Source: Pseudomaricurvus sp965656525 (GTDB lineage: Bacteria; Pseudomonadota; Gammaproteobacteria; Pseudomonadales; Cellvibrionaceae). Taken from it: a DNA stretch of 64,000 nt. Shown here piece after piece: positions 16,021 through 24,390 of this stretch (the stretch's first letter is position 1; each line of letters starts with the position of its first letter). Made by a program: the position numbers and the translations under genes. Where the stretch lies: the NCBI GenBank assembly GCA_965656525.1, contig CBFHKY010000009.1, positions 62,001 through 126,000 on the forward strand, read 5' to 3'. The notes under the pieces are model-generated. The model ran no database searches. It had not been told where the DNA came from and was given only the letters and a program-made list of their open reading frames with translations.

Positions 16021-16689
16021 ATGCAGTTTTTTTACGAGGGTACGTGGCAATTTTGGGCCCCTGCAGCCTGTGGTGTGTTGCTGGCTTTATCCGTGGCTAC
16101 ATGGCTCGCTCCTTGGAAAATGCTAATAAGTTCTGGTGTTCGACAGCACGTTTTTGGTCTTTCGATCATCGTTCTTGCGGTATTTTGGCAATTGAAAGTT
16201 GAAGTCAGAGACCTGTTTATTTTGCATCCATTGTTGATGATGTGGGTGGTGATTGTCTTTGGGGGGAGCTTAGGGCTTTGGGTGGGTAGTTTGGCTTTTT
16301 TACTGACTTATGCGCTAGCAGGCGATCTTAAGATTGCACTGGCGGTTCCGTTATTGTTTTCTGTGGTAGTTCCCGTTTGTGTAGCGACAATCATCTTGAA
16401 AATAATTGAGCGTATTTCTTGGCGTAATGTATTTGTGTTTATGCTGGGCGGTGGTTTTATTGGCGCTATGATAACTGTTCAGGCAATGGCTTTTTTGCAG
16501 TGGCTTTACATTGGCGCATTTGGACCTGCGCCGTTGTGGGTAATCGCGTCTGATAACTATTATTTAACGTTGTTGATGATGTTTCCTGAAGGGTTCATCA
16601 ACGGGGCTTTGGTAACTGTATTAACAATATTCACACCCGATTTGGTAAAAACCTATGATGATCGCCATTACCTTGATGGCAATCAGTAG
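16021..16689 (+). CDS. Integral membrane protein, energy-coupling-factor permease-like (COG3235/CbiM type)
   Basis: A 222-residue, strongly hydrophobic protein with about six membrane segments. The C-terminal part FPEGFINGALVTVLTIFTPDL and YDDRHYLDG resembles the COG3235 family of Pseudomonas, distantly related to CbiM-type metal-uptake permeases. The substrate is not evident and no ATPase or ECF partner genes adjoin. A strong GGAGGAG ribosome-binding site precedes the ATG. The structured leader upstream suggests post-transcriptional control. Confidence 0.7.
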   Translation: MQFFYEGTWQFWAPAACGVLLALSVATWLAPWKMLISSGVRQHVFGLSIIVLAVFWQLKVEVRDLFILHPLLMMWVVIVFGGSLGLWVGSLAFLLTYALAGDLKIALAVPLLFSVVVPVCVATIILKIIERISWRNVFVFMLGGGFIGAMITVQAMAFLQWLYIGAFGPAPLWVIASDNYYLTLLMMFPEGFINGALVTVLTIFTPDLVKTYDDRHYLDGNQ

Positions 16690-16710
16690 TAAGGTTTTTA
16701 CCTTTCTTTG

Positions 16711-18114
16711 TTAAACGGTTTCTATTTGAGGCAGAGTGATGACAATACTGAGCCCAGAATCGGGATTGTTCATGGCTTTGATTGTGCCACCGTGTAGCAA
16801 CACCGTTCTCTTGGCTATGGCCAGGCCCAGCCCGTGGCCGCCGCTCTTGCGATCTCTTGCTTCATCTGTGCGGAAAAACGGTTCAAATATATTATCGAGA
16901 TGCTTCTCGTCTACTCCTGGGCCGCTGTCATTAAAGATGACTTGTGCGAGGCCCCCAGGCATCTGAGTTAAACGAATTTGGATTCTAGAATTGTTTTCTG
17001 TGTAGCGCAGGGCGTTGCGTAAAATATTGTCGAATACACCGACTAACGCCTTACCTCGTGTTTGAATCAAGGCTTCGTGAAGGTTGTCTACAACTTCAAG
17101 CTCAATCTGTTTGTCGGCTATTTCATCGCGGCTACTTTCCAGCAAAGCCGTAATCAAAGAGCAAATTTCCATGGTGTCGTTTAATTCCCAACCGTCCTGT
17201 TCGGTGATCGGAAGTGAAAGAATATCGCCGATTAAGTCATTAAGGTAGTCTGCTGCCTCTTTGATACGCTGAAGCTCTTCTTCGACCTCGGTATTGGCTT
17301 TTTGTTGTGCCAAAGCCAAAGCTACCTGTAAGCGAGCTAAAGGCGACCGCAGTTCATGAGATACATCCTTAATCAAACGCTTTTGCTCTAGCATGCTGCG
17401 TTGAAGTTTGTTAACCATCTCATCGAAGGCTTTTCCCAGTTCCGCCATCTCGTCGGAACGATTTCCAAACTCTTTAGAGATGCTGATATCCCACTGGCCG
17501 TTCGCGACTCTTCTGGTGGCTTCTTTAAGGGTTTGAACATCGCGCATAATAAAGCGTGCAAGGTAATAGCATGCGGCACCGCTAATCACAATATTAACCG
17601 CTAAGATGTGCCAAAAGCTGCTAAAGAAAAGCTGCCAAGCCAATGCGGACTCGTTTTGAGTGAAGACAAACAAACGCAGGCTGGTGCCATCAGCAAGACG
17701 AAACAAACGACCGTAATAATTGGTATTACCTCGGTCTTGAAACGCCAGCGGGTGCTCTTCAGAAAGGCTAAGGAGTAGGGTTTCAACTTCCTCTGGAACG
17801 TCTCTTCCGAGCAGCTCTTTGCCGTCTTCATCTATCACATAGAAGCGCTCTGTCATCCAGTGGGGCATATTGTTTAAGCCGTCCATAACTTCTTGCCGGT
17901 TGTAATTTATGGCATCGCTGACCACCTCCCTAAGCAGACGGTCACCAGAACCGCGAAGCTGTGAAGAAGATTGATTAGAAAGGTGTTTATCGGGGGCAAA
18001 ACCAAAAAAATGGACAACAATATTTGACCCTACCACCATTAAAATAGTGACAGTCCAAAAATACAGGAAAATTTTAAACGAAGTGTGATAGAGCATTCGA
18101 GACGTGAGCTTCAT
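16711..18114 (-). CDS. cpxA: CpxA-like sensor histidine kinase
   Basis: A 467-residue kinase with two membrane helices (about 12-34 and 165-187) flanking a periplasmic domain, a HAMP domain (about 190-240), and the HisKA H-box DVSHELRSPLARLQVAL (His near 252). ATPase boxes are intact: N-box FDNILRNALRYTE, G1 NDSGPGVDE and G2 GGHGLGLAIAKR. The H-box and catalytic domain resemble CpxA, the envelope-protein-folding stress sensor. It overlaps its response regulator by 4 bp. The assignment to Cpx rather than another OmpR-type pair rests on sequence resemblance. Confidence 0.85.
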   Translation of the reverse strand: MKLTSRMLYHTSFKIFLYFWTVTILMVVGSNIVVHFFGFAPDKHLSNQSSSQLRGSGDRLLREVVSDAINYNRQEVMDGLNNMPHWMTERFYVIDEDGKELLGRDVPEEVETLLLSLSEEHPLAFQDRGNTNYYGRLFRLADGTSLRLFVFTQNESALAWQLFFSSFWHILAVNIVISGAACYYLARFIMRDVQTLKEATRRVANGQWDISISKEFGNRSDEMAELGKAFDEMVNKLQRSMLEQKRLIKDVSHELRSPLARLQVALALAQQKANTEVEEELQRIKEAADYLNDLIGDILSLPITEQDGWELNDTMEICSLITALLESSRDEIADKQIELEVVDNLHEALIQTRGKALVGVFDNILRNALRYTENNSRIQIRLTQMPGGLAQVIFNDSGPGVDEKHLDNIFEPFFRTDEARDRKSGGHGLGLAIAKRTVLLHGGTIKAMNNPDSGLSIVITLPQIETV

Positions 18115-18803
18115 TGGCGTGTCAGCATGTATCCGGCACCACGAATGTTGATGATCAGCTCTTTATTCGCGCCCAAAGCGGAAAGCTTTTTACGGATATT
18201 GCTGACGTGTACATCAATACTGCGATCGTAGGGTGTGAGTTTACGGTTTAAGGCCTTTTCGGTTAGTACTTCTTTGCTGATGACTTCACCAGCTGCGCGC
18301 ATCAATAATTCCAAGACGGTAAACTCTGCTCCAGTTAAGCCAACAAGCTGATCCTGGTAGTAAGCGGTATGACTTTTCACCTGAATGAAAAGGCCATCTA
18401 CTTTGACTTCGTTTGATTGAACAGCAGACTCTAATAAGCTTTCTTGGCTACGGCGAAGAATAGCTCGTATTCTGGCAACCAGCTCTCTGGGATTACAGGG
18501 TTTTGGTAAGTAATCATCGGCCCCCATTTCTAAGCCGACGATGCGATCTACCGTTTCACCTTTTGCTGTCAACATAACGACAGGGACCTGGCTGATATCG
18601 CGAATTTTTCGCAGAGCATCAAGGCCACTCATGATGGGCATCATGACATCTAAGACAATTGCGTCGAAATCGTTGTTTGTGACCATTTTGACACCATCAG
18701 AACCGTTGTGTGCTAAAGACACATCAAAGCCTTCGGTTTCCATATACTCCTTTAACAGCGCACACAGGTCTTGGTCGTCGTCCACCAATAAAAGCTTGCT
18801 CAT
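18111..18803 (-). CDS. cpxR: CpxR-like OmpR-family response regulator
   Basis: A 230-residue regulator. The receiver domain (1-118) has acidic residues in LLVDDDQ, the phospho-acceptor Asp in AIVLDVMMP (near residue 52), and ADDYLPKPCNPRELVARIRAILRR, very close to CpxR. The winged-helix DNA-binding domain ends in the OmpR-type recognition segment (YDRSIDVHVSNIRKKL). It is first in the operon with the kinase. A folded leader candidate (18833-18883) sits 30 bp upstream. Confidence 0.88.
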   Translation of the reverse strand: MSKLLLVDDDQDLCALLKEYMETEGFDVSLAHNGSDGVKMVTNNDFDAIVLDVMMPIMSGLDALRKIRDISQVPVVMLTAKGETVDRIVGLEMGADDYLPKPCNPRELVARIRAILRRSQESLLESAVQSNEVKVDGLFIQVKSHTAYYQDQLVGLTGAEFTVLELLMRAAGEVISKEVLTEKALNRKLTPYDRSIDVHVSNIRKKLSALGANKELIINIRGAGYMLTRQ

Positions 18804-18832
18804 AGTCTGCCTTGATTTTTATTGTCACAGGG

Positions 18833-18883
18833 GGTGCGAAGGCAACCGCAGGCGGTGAAATCCGCCAACATAAAGCCAGCACC
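18833..18883 (-). promoter_or_regulatory. Folded element in the cpxR leader (strand uncertain)
   Basis: Given on the plus strand: GGTGC (18833-18837) pairs with GCACC (18879-18883), GGC (18841-18843) with GCC (18875-18877), and GGCGG (18851-18855) with CCGCC (18862-18866). The three stacked stems make a compact 51-base fold 30 bp from the cpxR start. If read on the plus strand it would precede fldB. The plus-strand piece GGCGGTGAAATCCGCC recalls part of an FMN element, but the rest of that element is missing. Confidence 0.35.
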
Positions 18884-19065
18884 TTAGTATTAAAGTCTTA
18901 TTACGATATAAGTTTGCACCAGAGTGTGGTGGTGTGTCATCAGTTGATCCTGACTCTAACGAATCTTAACGCAGGGTTTTGCTTTTTGTTACGCCTGTTT
19001 TTAACCATCAGTCTTTTTATGAAAGCTAGTCCATATCTATTTTTGATCAAAGCGCCCTTGCTTAA

Positions 19066-19093
19066 GGAACTCTGTAACAAAATGTGGCTCTTA
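19066..19093 (+). promoter_or_regulatory. Candidate sigma-E promoter in the cpxR-fldB gap
   Basis: GGAACTC at 19066-19072, 16 bases, TCTTA at 19089-19093. It has the same spacing as the sites before rpoE, rseA and mucD and a better -35 start (GGAACT). No open reading frame of convincing quality begins downstream before the terminator at 19167-19213. Confidence 0.5.
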
Positions 19094-19099
19094 GTATTA

Positions 19100-19213
19100 A
19101 CCCTGAATAATGCATGTATGAGTTCATGGTTGGATAGTTTTTGTTTTTTACATCAGTCACGCTTTTAAGACCGATAATCGCTCTTGTTCAGAGTGGTTGT
19201 TGGTCTTTTTTTT
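19100..19213 (+). ncRNA. Candidate sigma-E-dependent small RNA (or fldB leader with terminator)
   Basis: A transcript starting about 7 bases after the TCTTA -10 element and ending in the terminator T-run would be about 114 bases. It has a 5' single-stranded region, a small CATG/CATG hairpin near 19113-19128, a uridine-rich stretch near 19137-19149 (possible Hfq contact) and the terminator hairpin. Size and layout resemble E. coli sigma-E small RNAs such as RybB and MicA, with no sequence similarity claimed. The other reading is an attenuated leader of fldB, which starts 73 bp later. Confidence 0.45.
19167..19213 (+). terminator. Very strong rho-independent terminator upstream of fldB
   Basis: An arm starting AAGACC (19167-19172) pairs with an arm ending GGTCTT (19202-19207). 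Counting G-U pairs the stem extends through 18 positions to a 5-base loop (TGTTC), and an unbroken T-run reaches 19213. The nearest complete plus-strand gene upstream ends at 16689, with the minus-strand cpxRA genes between, so the transcript it ends must begin in the cpxR-fldB gap. Confidence 0.85.
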
Positions 19214-19285
19214 GTGTGCTGGCGAAGTGTTCTGTATTGCCTAACGACGTCAGAACTGGGAAAATCCGCGCTTTTGAACGATTCA

Positions 19286-19840
19286 ATGGGTGTTGTCGTG
19301 GCAGAAATTGGCCTGTTTTTTGGCAGTGACGAAGGTAACACAGAGGCGGTTGCTGGGCGTATTCTAGAGCGTTTAGGGGCTGACCGTGTAAATGTTTTCG
19401 ACATAGCGGATGTGACCCAACTGGAATTTTCGGATTATTCGTACATTATGCTTGGAATCCCCACTTGGGACTTTGGGCAGATCCAGTCCGACTGGGAAGA
19501 ATTTTGGGAGGATATTAGCGCCATTGATTTTAATGGCAAAACGGTAGCCTTGTTTGGTTTGGGTGATCAGTTTGGTTATGGTGACTACTTTTTGGATGCC
19601 ATGGGCATGCTGCACGATGTGTTGGTAGAGCGCGGCGCAAAAATTGTTGGCCACTGGTCTGTTGAAGGCTACGACTTTGATGCCTCTAAAGCTCTGACAA
19701 CCAATGGTGAGCACTTTGTTGGCTTGGCTATTGATGAAGACCAGCAAGAGGATTTGACCTCGGAACGTCTGAACCGATGGTGTCGTCAGGTGTTGTCTGA
19801 AATGGGATTAGACGATGACATCAACGAACTTGACGACTAG
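19286..19840 (+). CDS. fldB: Flavodoxin FldB (long-chain)
   Basis: A 184-residue FMN-binding electron carrier. The phosphate loop FGSDEGNTE lies near residues 13-21; LGIPTWDFGQIQSDW and FGLGDQFGYGDYFLDAMGM match FldB closely, including the long-chain insertion. The C-terminal helix (EDLTSERLNRWCRQVLSEM) is present. ATG 19286 is used; a GTG at 19298 giving MAEIGLFFGSD is a good alternative. A strong terminator lies 73 bp upstream, so expression may depend on readthrough or on a promoter in the short remaining gap. Confidence 0.92.
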   Translation: MGVVVAEIGLFFGSDEGNTEAVAGRILERLGADRVNVFDIADVTQLEFSDYSYIMLGIPTWDFGQIQSDWEEFWEDISAIDFNGKTVALFGLGDQFGYGDYFLDAMGMLHDVLVERGAKIVGHWSVEGYDFDASKALTTNGEHFVGLAIDEDQQEDLTSERLNRWCRQVLSEMGLDDDINELDD

Positions 19841-19881
19841 CGTGTAAAAGCCTGCTTTTCTATCTAAACAACCCTGTTTTA

Positions 19882-20892
19882 TCAGGTCTCAGCCACTATG
19901 ACCGCTCGTATGGGTGCAGGGTGGCCTTCTAGGGTTTGGCTGGAGTCCTCTGGGTTGAGGAACTCCGGTAATGAGTGAAATTTCATCCATTCTGTGGATC
20001 GCTGTTCTTCGAGGGTGGTGTGGCTGACATCCACAACCCGAGGGTTCTTGTAACCACATTTTCGCATCCATGACATCAATGTGTCGCAGCTGGGCAAAAA
20101 CCAGACGTTGTTCATTTGTGCATAGCGACCTTCTGGTACTAACACATCTCCTAGCGCTCCATCGATCACCAAGGTCTCTAAAACCAGTTGGCCTCCTTTC
20201 CTTAATGTACCTTTGAGTTCTTTAAGATGATCCATGGGTGAGCGGCGGTGATAAAACACGCCCATAGAAAATGTGGTGTCAAACGCATTTAGATTTTCTG
20301 GAACGGCTTCGATGCCAACCGGCAGCAAGTCAACGGGTACATCCCCTAAAAACTGCTTAATCATGTGGAATTGCACCACAAAGCGAGGCGAAGGATCGAT
20401 GCCAATAACTTGTTTAGCGCCTGCTCCAAACATGCGCCAGCAGTGGTAACCGTTTCCACAACCGACATCTAAAATAGTGCGGTCGTGCAGATCTGCTAGG
20501 TGGGGGACGACTCGATCCCACTTCCAATCCGAGCGCCACTCCGTATCAATGTGGGTGCCGTGTATATGGTAGGGGCCTTTGCGCCAAGGGATTAGCTTTT
20601 GAAGTGCTCGTTTGACCTGTTCGGCTTGAGGCTCATCAACATTGGGTAATGCTTCTAAACGAACTTCGTGTTTCAGTTCTACCTGATCAGTTTCTAAACG
20701 GGGCAGCTCCTCTAATGCGGCCAACCAAGCGGGGAGGTCACCGTAGCGCTTGCTGTCTAAACCGGCTGAAATTTGTGCCGGAAGGTGCTCCAACCAAGGC
20801 TCTAAGGCTGTACCTTTGAACGAGTTTAGTAAGGCGGTGTAATCAATCTTAGGGTGTGGTTGCATGGGATTCGTGGCGTTATTTGATGGCAA
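19882..20892 (-). CDS. cmoB: tRNA U34 carboxymethyltransferase CmoB
   Basis: A 336-residue enzyme that transfers a carboxymethyl group from carboxy-SAM to 5-hydroxyuridine at wobble position 34, giving cmo5U in tRNAs. The SAM-type motif ILDVGCGNGYHCWRM and the family segments PWRKGPYHIHGTHIDTEWRS and SMGVFYHRRSPMDHL are present. It overlaps cmoA (encoded upstream on the same strand) by 14 bp, so the pair forms one operon. Confidence 0.96.
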   Translation of the reverse strand: MPSNNATNPMQPHPKIDYTALLNSFKGTALEPWLEHLPAQISAGLDSKRYGDLPAWLAALEELPRLETDQVELKHEVRLEALPNVDEPQAEQVKRALQKLIPWRKGPYHIHGTHIDTEWRSDWKWDRVVPHLADLHDRTILDVGCGNGYHCWRMFGAGAKQVIGIDPSPRFVVQFHMIKQFLGDVPVDLLPVGIEAVPENLNAFDTTFSMGVFYHRRSPMDHLKELKGTLRKGGQLVLETLVIDGALGDVLVPEGRYAQMNNVWFLPSCDTLMSWMRKCGYKNPRVVDVSHTTLEEQRSTEWMKFHSLPEFLNPEDSSQTLEGHPAPIRAVIVAET

Positions 20893-21607
20893 TCATAGAG
20901 GCAAAATTAAAACACTGAAACCAAACATCACAGCTGGCAAAACCAACATTTTTTAGGCGTTGACGGTGATTTTCTAATGTTTCGGGGATCAGCACATGTT
21001 CCAAGGCTGTGCGTTTTTGAGCGATCTCAAGATCACTGTACCCGTTAGCGCGTTTGAAATTATGGTGCAGTTCGATCATTAACTCATCATGGGCCTTATC
21101 ACCAAAGGTGACCTTTTCCGACAAAATAAGCACGCCACCGGGGTTTAGGCCTTTGTATATATGCTCAAGAATACTTTGCCTTTCAGCCAGGGGAATAAAT
21201 TGCAGGGTAAAATTGAGCACCACCACTGACGCCGAATGGATATCGATATTTTGCAGGTCATCACAGATCAGTTGAACGGGGGCTACGCCGCAATCGGCCT
21301 GCACAATCGTACTGCATTGAGCCAGCATGGCTTGAGAGTTGTCTACAGCCACAATCTGGCAATCGGCCGCTTGAATTCGATGTCGCATGGCTAGGGTGGC
21401 GGCTCCTAAAGAGCAGCCTAAGTCATAGCAACGGCTGTGTGCTGTTGCATAACGTTCGGCAAGGTTGCCGATCATACTGATGATTGTGGCATAGCCCGGT
21501 ACAGAGCGTTTAATCATGTCGGGAAAAACCGTCACGACCTGTTGATCAAACACAAAGTCAGATACGTCGCCAAGCGGGTTGGAGTAGAGCGTGTCAGATT
21601 GAGCCAT
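20879..21607 (-). CDS. cmoA: Carboxy-S-adenosyl-L-methionine synthase CmoA
   Basis: A 242-residue enzyme converting SAM and prephenate to carboxy-SAM, the cofactor for CmoB. The motif YDLGCSLGAATLAMR (near residue 60), VVVLNFTLQFIP and ILSEKVTFGD are typical. First gene of cmoAB. It completes the wobble-uridine pathway with CmoB; the hydroxylating enzyme is not in the window. Confidence 0.96.
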   Translation of the reverse strand: MAQSDTLYSNPLGDVSDFVFDQQVVTVFPDMIKRSVPGYATIISMIGNLAERYATAHSRCYDLGCSLGAATLAMRHRIQAADCQIVAVDNSQAMLAQCSTIVQADCGVAPVQLICDDLQNIDIHSASVVVLNFTLQFIPLAERQSILEHIYKGLNPGGVLILSEKVTFGDKAHDELMIELHHNFKRANGYSDLEIAQKRTALEHVLIPETLENHRQRLKNVGFASCDVWFQCFNFASMIAIK

Positions 21608-21762
21608 AACAGAGGGTGGATTGCCGTTAGAAAAGGGGCGATTCTATACGTCGAATAAATTGCGAACAAGTTATCTCTCATTTTCGAGAATAGTCTATCC
21701 TTTTGTAATGATAGTAAAACACGACTTCTCGTTTACGAGCCAGATTGACCAAGAGCGATGTT

Positions 21763-23379
21763 ATGGCTGCTGTTGATTATGAGCCTCTGAGTATATTGGT
21801 GATTGATGATTTCGAAAGCTTTCGGGTCACTGTCTGCAATATGCTGACAGAATTTGGCTGTGAGCAGGTAAGTACGGAAATTAACGGCCGTCGCGGAATT
21901 CAATTGTGCGAAGATCGATTCTTTGATGTGGTCTTGTGTGATTATAACCTTGGCTCAGGTGCGAATGGGCAGCAAGTTCTAGAAACGTTAAGAGAAACCA
22001 AAATACTAAAGCGGCAGAGTCTTTTTATTTTGATTTCCGCTGAAACCAGCAAAAGCATTGTGTTGTCGGCTTATGATTATGAGCCCGATGCCTATCTCAG
22101 TAAGCCCATCACCCCCAAAAGTCTCAAACAACGCTTAGATCGCCTGTTAAAACAGCGGCAAGAGCTGTTACCAATCTATCAAGCATTAGACGATGGCAAT
22201 AAAAATCGTGCAATTGAGGTGGCTCAACAGCGTATTGTGTCTGGCAGCCGCTACAGTAGCGTTTGCCATAAGCTGCTAGGTGAGCTCTATATTGAGCAAG
22301 GCTTGTTGGACGAAGCGGAGCATATTTACAACACTGTGATCCAAGTCAGAGAGCTCGACTGGGCAAAAGTTGGATTGGCTAAGGTGCAGGCATTGAGGGG
22401 TAACCTTAGTGCTGCCATCGACAGTTTATCGTCTCTGCTGCAGGTTAATCCTTTTTGTATGCACGCCTATGATGCCTTGGCTGACAATTACAGGCAGCAA
22501 GGCAATTTGGATAAGATGCAAGATGTTTTGCAATCGGCCGTGAATGTGTCACCGATGTCTATTATTCGTCAAACCGCCTTGGCGCAAACGGCTAATCAAA
22601 ATCGTAACTTTGATGTCGCTAGTAAGGCGTTTGGTCGCGCCGTACGATTAGGGGAGTTCTCTTATCATGATAAGTTAGAGAACCACGTTCAATACGCTCG
22701 CACTACCGCAGAGCTATTGCGTCATCAGTCCGCCGGAACTTCAGACGAAGCTCGTGATGCTCTATCGGTGATAGATCAACTGGATAAGCGTTTCGATGTG
22801 GGCAGTGAAGCTCGTACATCCACCCAGCTGATTGAAGTACAGCTACAACTCGCACGAGGTGAACAGCGAAAAGCGCGAGAATTGTATCAAAAAGTGATGT
22901 TAAAACTGGAAGAGGAACCGCCCAGTCTGGATGTACAGTTGGATCGTGTAGCAACGCTCGCCAGTATGGGCGAGAGAGACGCCCAAAGCCGACTGTTAAA
23001 AACGTTACTAGAAGAGTATGCGGATGATCAGGAGGCGTTGCGCAAAATTGATATTTGGTTAGACGAACCTTCCAGTGATCACAACAGTAAATACATTGCA
23101 AAGATCAACAATGAAGGGATTAACTTTTATAAAAATAAAGAGTTCACGCCAGCGATTGAAAATTTTACAAAGCTGGCACGTCTTTTCCCTCAGCATTTGG
23201 GTGTACGGTTGAATTTAGTGCAGGTTTTGATTGCTGATATGAAAGAGTCAGGTGTGAATGAGGAAAAAATGGATCAGTGTGTGTCTGCGATGCATATCGT
23301 CGAAAAACATCTACGTCCAAATCATCCGCAATTTCAGCGTTACCAACAGTTGCGTCAAGGTGTAAGACTATTAGGTTAG
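21763..23379 (+). CDS. Response regulator receiver protein with TPR repeats
   Basis: About 538 residues. An N-terminal receiver domain (about 8-130) has ILVIDDFESF, the phospho-acceptor Asp in FDVVLCDYNLGSG and the conserved Lys in AYLSKPITPKSLKQRL. The rest is helical with TPR-like units (LLGELYIEQGLLDEAEHIYN, DALADNYRQQGNLDKM, NFYKNKEFTPAIENFTKLARLFP). No DNA-binding or enzymatic output is seen, so it probably acts through protein contacts. ATG 21763 with AAGAG upstream is chosen over TTG 21745. A kinase-like gene follows after 155 bp. Confidence 0.85.
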   Translation: MAAVDYEPLSILVIDDFESFRVTVCNMLTEFGCEQVSTEINGRRGIQLCEDRFFDVVLCDYNLGSGANGQQVLETLRETKILKRQSLFILISAETSKSIVLSAYDYEPDAYLSKPITPKSLKQRLDRLLKQRQELLPIYQALDDGNKNRAIEVAQQRIVSGSRYSSVCHKLLGELYIEQGLLDEAEHIYNTVIQVRELDWAKVGLAKVQALRGNLSAAIDSLSSLLQVNPFCMHAYDALADNYRQQGNLDKMQDVLQSAVNVSPMSIIRQTALAQTANQNRNFDVASKAFGRAVRLGEFSYHDKLENHVQYARTTAELLRHQSAGTSDEARDALSVIDQLDKRFDVGSEARTSTQLIEVQLQLARGEQRKARELYQKVMLKLEEEPPSLDVQLDRVATLASMGERDAQSRLLKTLLEEYADDQEALRKIDIWLDEPSSDHNSKYIAKINNEGINFYKNKEFTPAIENFTKLARLFPQHLGVRLNLVQVLIADMKESGVNEEKMDQCVSAMHIVEKHLRPNHPQFQRYQQLRQGVRLLG

Positions 23380-23404
23380 GGCGGTAAGCTATTGATCTGC
23401 AGTC

Positions 23405-23449
23405 GTTAGATCATAATGGCTAGAGCTCTAGCCGTTAGGATCATAGTGG
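23405..23449. repeat. 16-bp palindrome flanked by direct repeats
   Basis: GGCTAGAGCTCTAGCC (23418-23433) is perfectly self-complementary. It is flanked by near-identical direct repeats, GTTAGATCATAATGG (23405-23419) and GTTAGGATCATAGTGG (23434-23449). It sits between the receiver-TPR gene and the kinase gene. It may be an operator for a dimeric protein or a processing site. There is no T-run, so it is not a normal terminator. Confidence 0.45.
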
Positions 23450-23534
23450 TTTTGGTGTGGTTGTAATGGTAGTGAGAGCCATAGAATAAGATCATGCCAA
23501 TCTGGATGTATTTTTGGGTAATTAGGAGGCTTTA

Positions 23535-24224
23535 ATGAGCAACGATAAGAATGACTTTTCTCTGGTCCTGGCTTCCAGTGTCCACGACATGAAAAATTCA
23601 GTAGGTATGCTGCTGAATTCATTGGAGTCTCTGATTGATTCCTACCCCGTCCAAAACGAAGCGCAAGCTCGAAGTTTTGCGACGTTGGAATACGAAGCGT
23701 CGCGCATCAATACGGAGCTTATTCAACTGTTGGCGGTCTACCGAATGGATAACGGCCGACTGCCTATCAATATTGAAGAACACTACCTAATTGATCAGTT
23801 GGAAGAGCAAGTGGCTCGTAACGATATGTTGTTGCGTACAAGAAACCTTGAAATTCAGATTGATTGCGATGAAAACCTTATCTGGTACTTTGATGCTGAA
23901 TTGGTTGGCGGGGTGATTCACAACATATTGGTAAATGGCGCCCGTTATTCTAAAAAAAGCATGTCGTTGAAAGCTGAAGTTATCAATGATGAGCTAGTCA
24001 TCACGGTAGCGGATGACGGTACTGGGTATCCAAAGTTCATGTTGGAAAACCTACAGCAAAGTTTCGATCAATCGGTGTCATTTCGTGAAGGTAACACACA
24101 CTTAGGGCTTTATTTTGCGCAGCAAATCGCTTCTATGCACTTTCGTGCAAAGCGTCATGGTCGTATTGAGTTAACCAACGGGGAACCGCTCGGCGGAGGG
24201 GCCTTTCGTATCTACTTACCCTGA
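23535..24224 (+). CDS. Small cytosolic sensor histidine kinase
   Basis: A 229-residue protein without membrane segments or a sensor domain. The dimerisation helix has an atypical H-box SSVHDMKNSVGMLL (His near residue 17); the catalytic domain has N-box GGVIHNILVNGARYS, G1 VADDGTGYP and G2 THLGLYFAQQIA. The usual HExxTP is replaced by HDMKN. A GGAGG ribosome-binding site precedes the ATG. Its neighbour is the receiver-TPR protein, so they likely form a two-component pair that lacks a transcriptional output. Confidence 0.82.
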   Translation: MSNDKNDFSLVLASSVHDMKNSVGMLLNSLESLIDSYPVQNEAQARSFATLEYEASRINTELIQLLAVYRMDNGRLPINIEEHYLIDQLEEQVARNDMLLRTRNLEIQIDCDENLIWYFDAELVGGVIHNILVNGARYSKKSMSLKAEVINDELVITVADDGTGYPKFMLENLQQSFDQSVSFREGNTHLGLYFAQQIASMHFRAKRHGRIELTNGEPLGGGAFRIYLP

Positions 24225-24390
24225 CTTGCTGTTCATTCATATTGTGCTCGTGCTGATTTATGATCTTGGTATTGAGTCAACAGGCATATAGACACGTTGA
24301 GTCAGGTTTGTTTGGCAGCTCCTAGTTTTGGTGACAGCATAAATTTGTTAAAGTAATGACCTTATTCTTACTACTCCAACTGTTCTGCTC

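Noticed and set aside
18812..19168. 118-codon open frame on the plus strand in the cpxR-fldB gap
   Set aside because: No ribosome-binding site, non-ATG start, skewed composition with many Cys/Leu/Phe and no family resemblance; it overlaps the promoter and small-RNA candidate.
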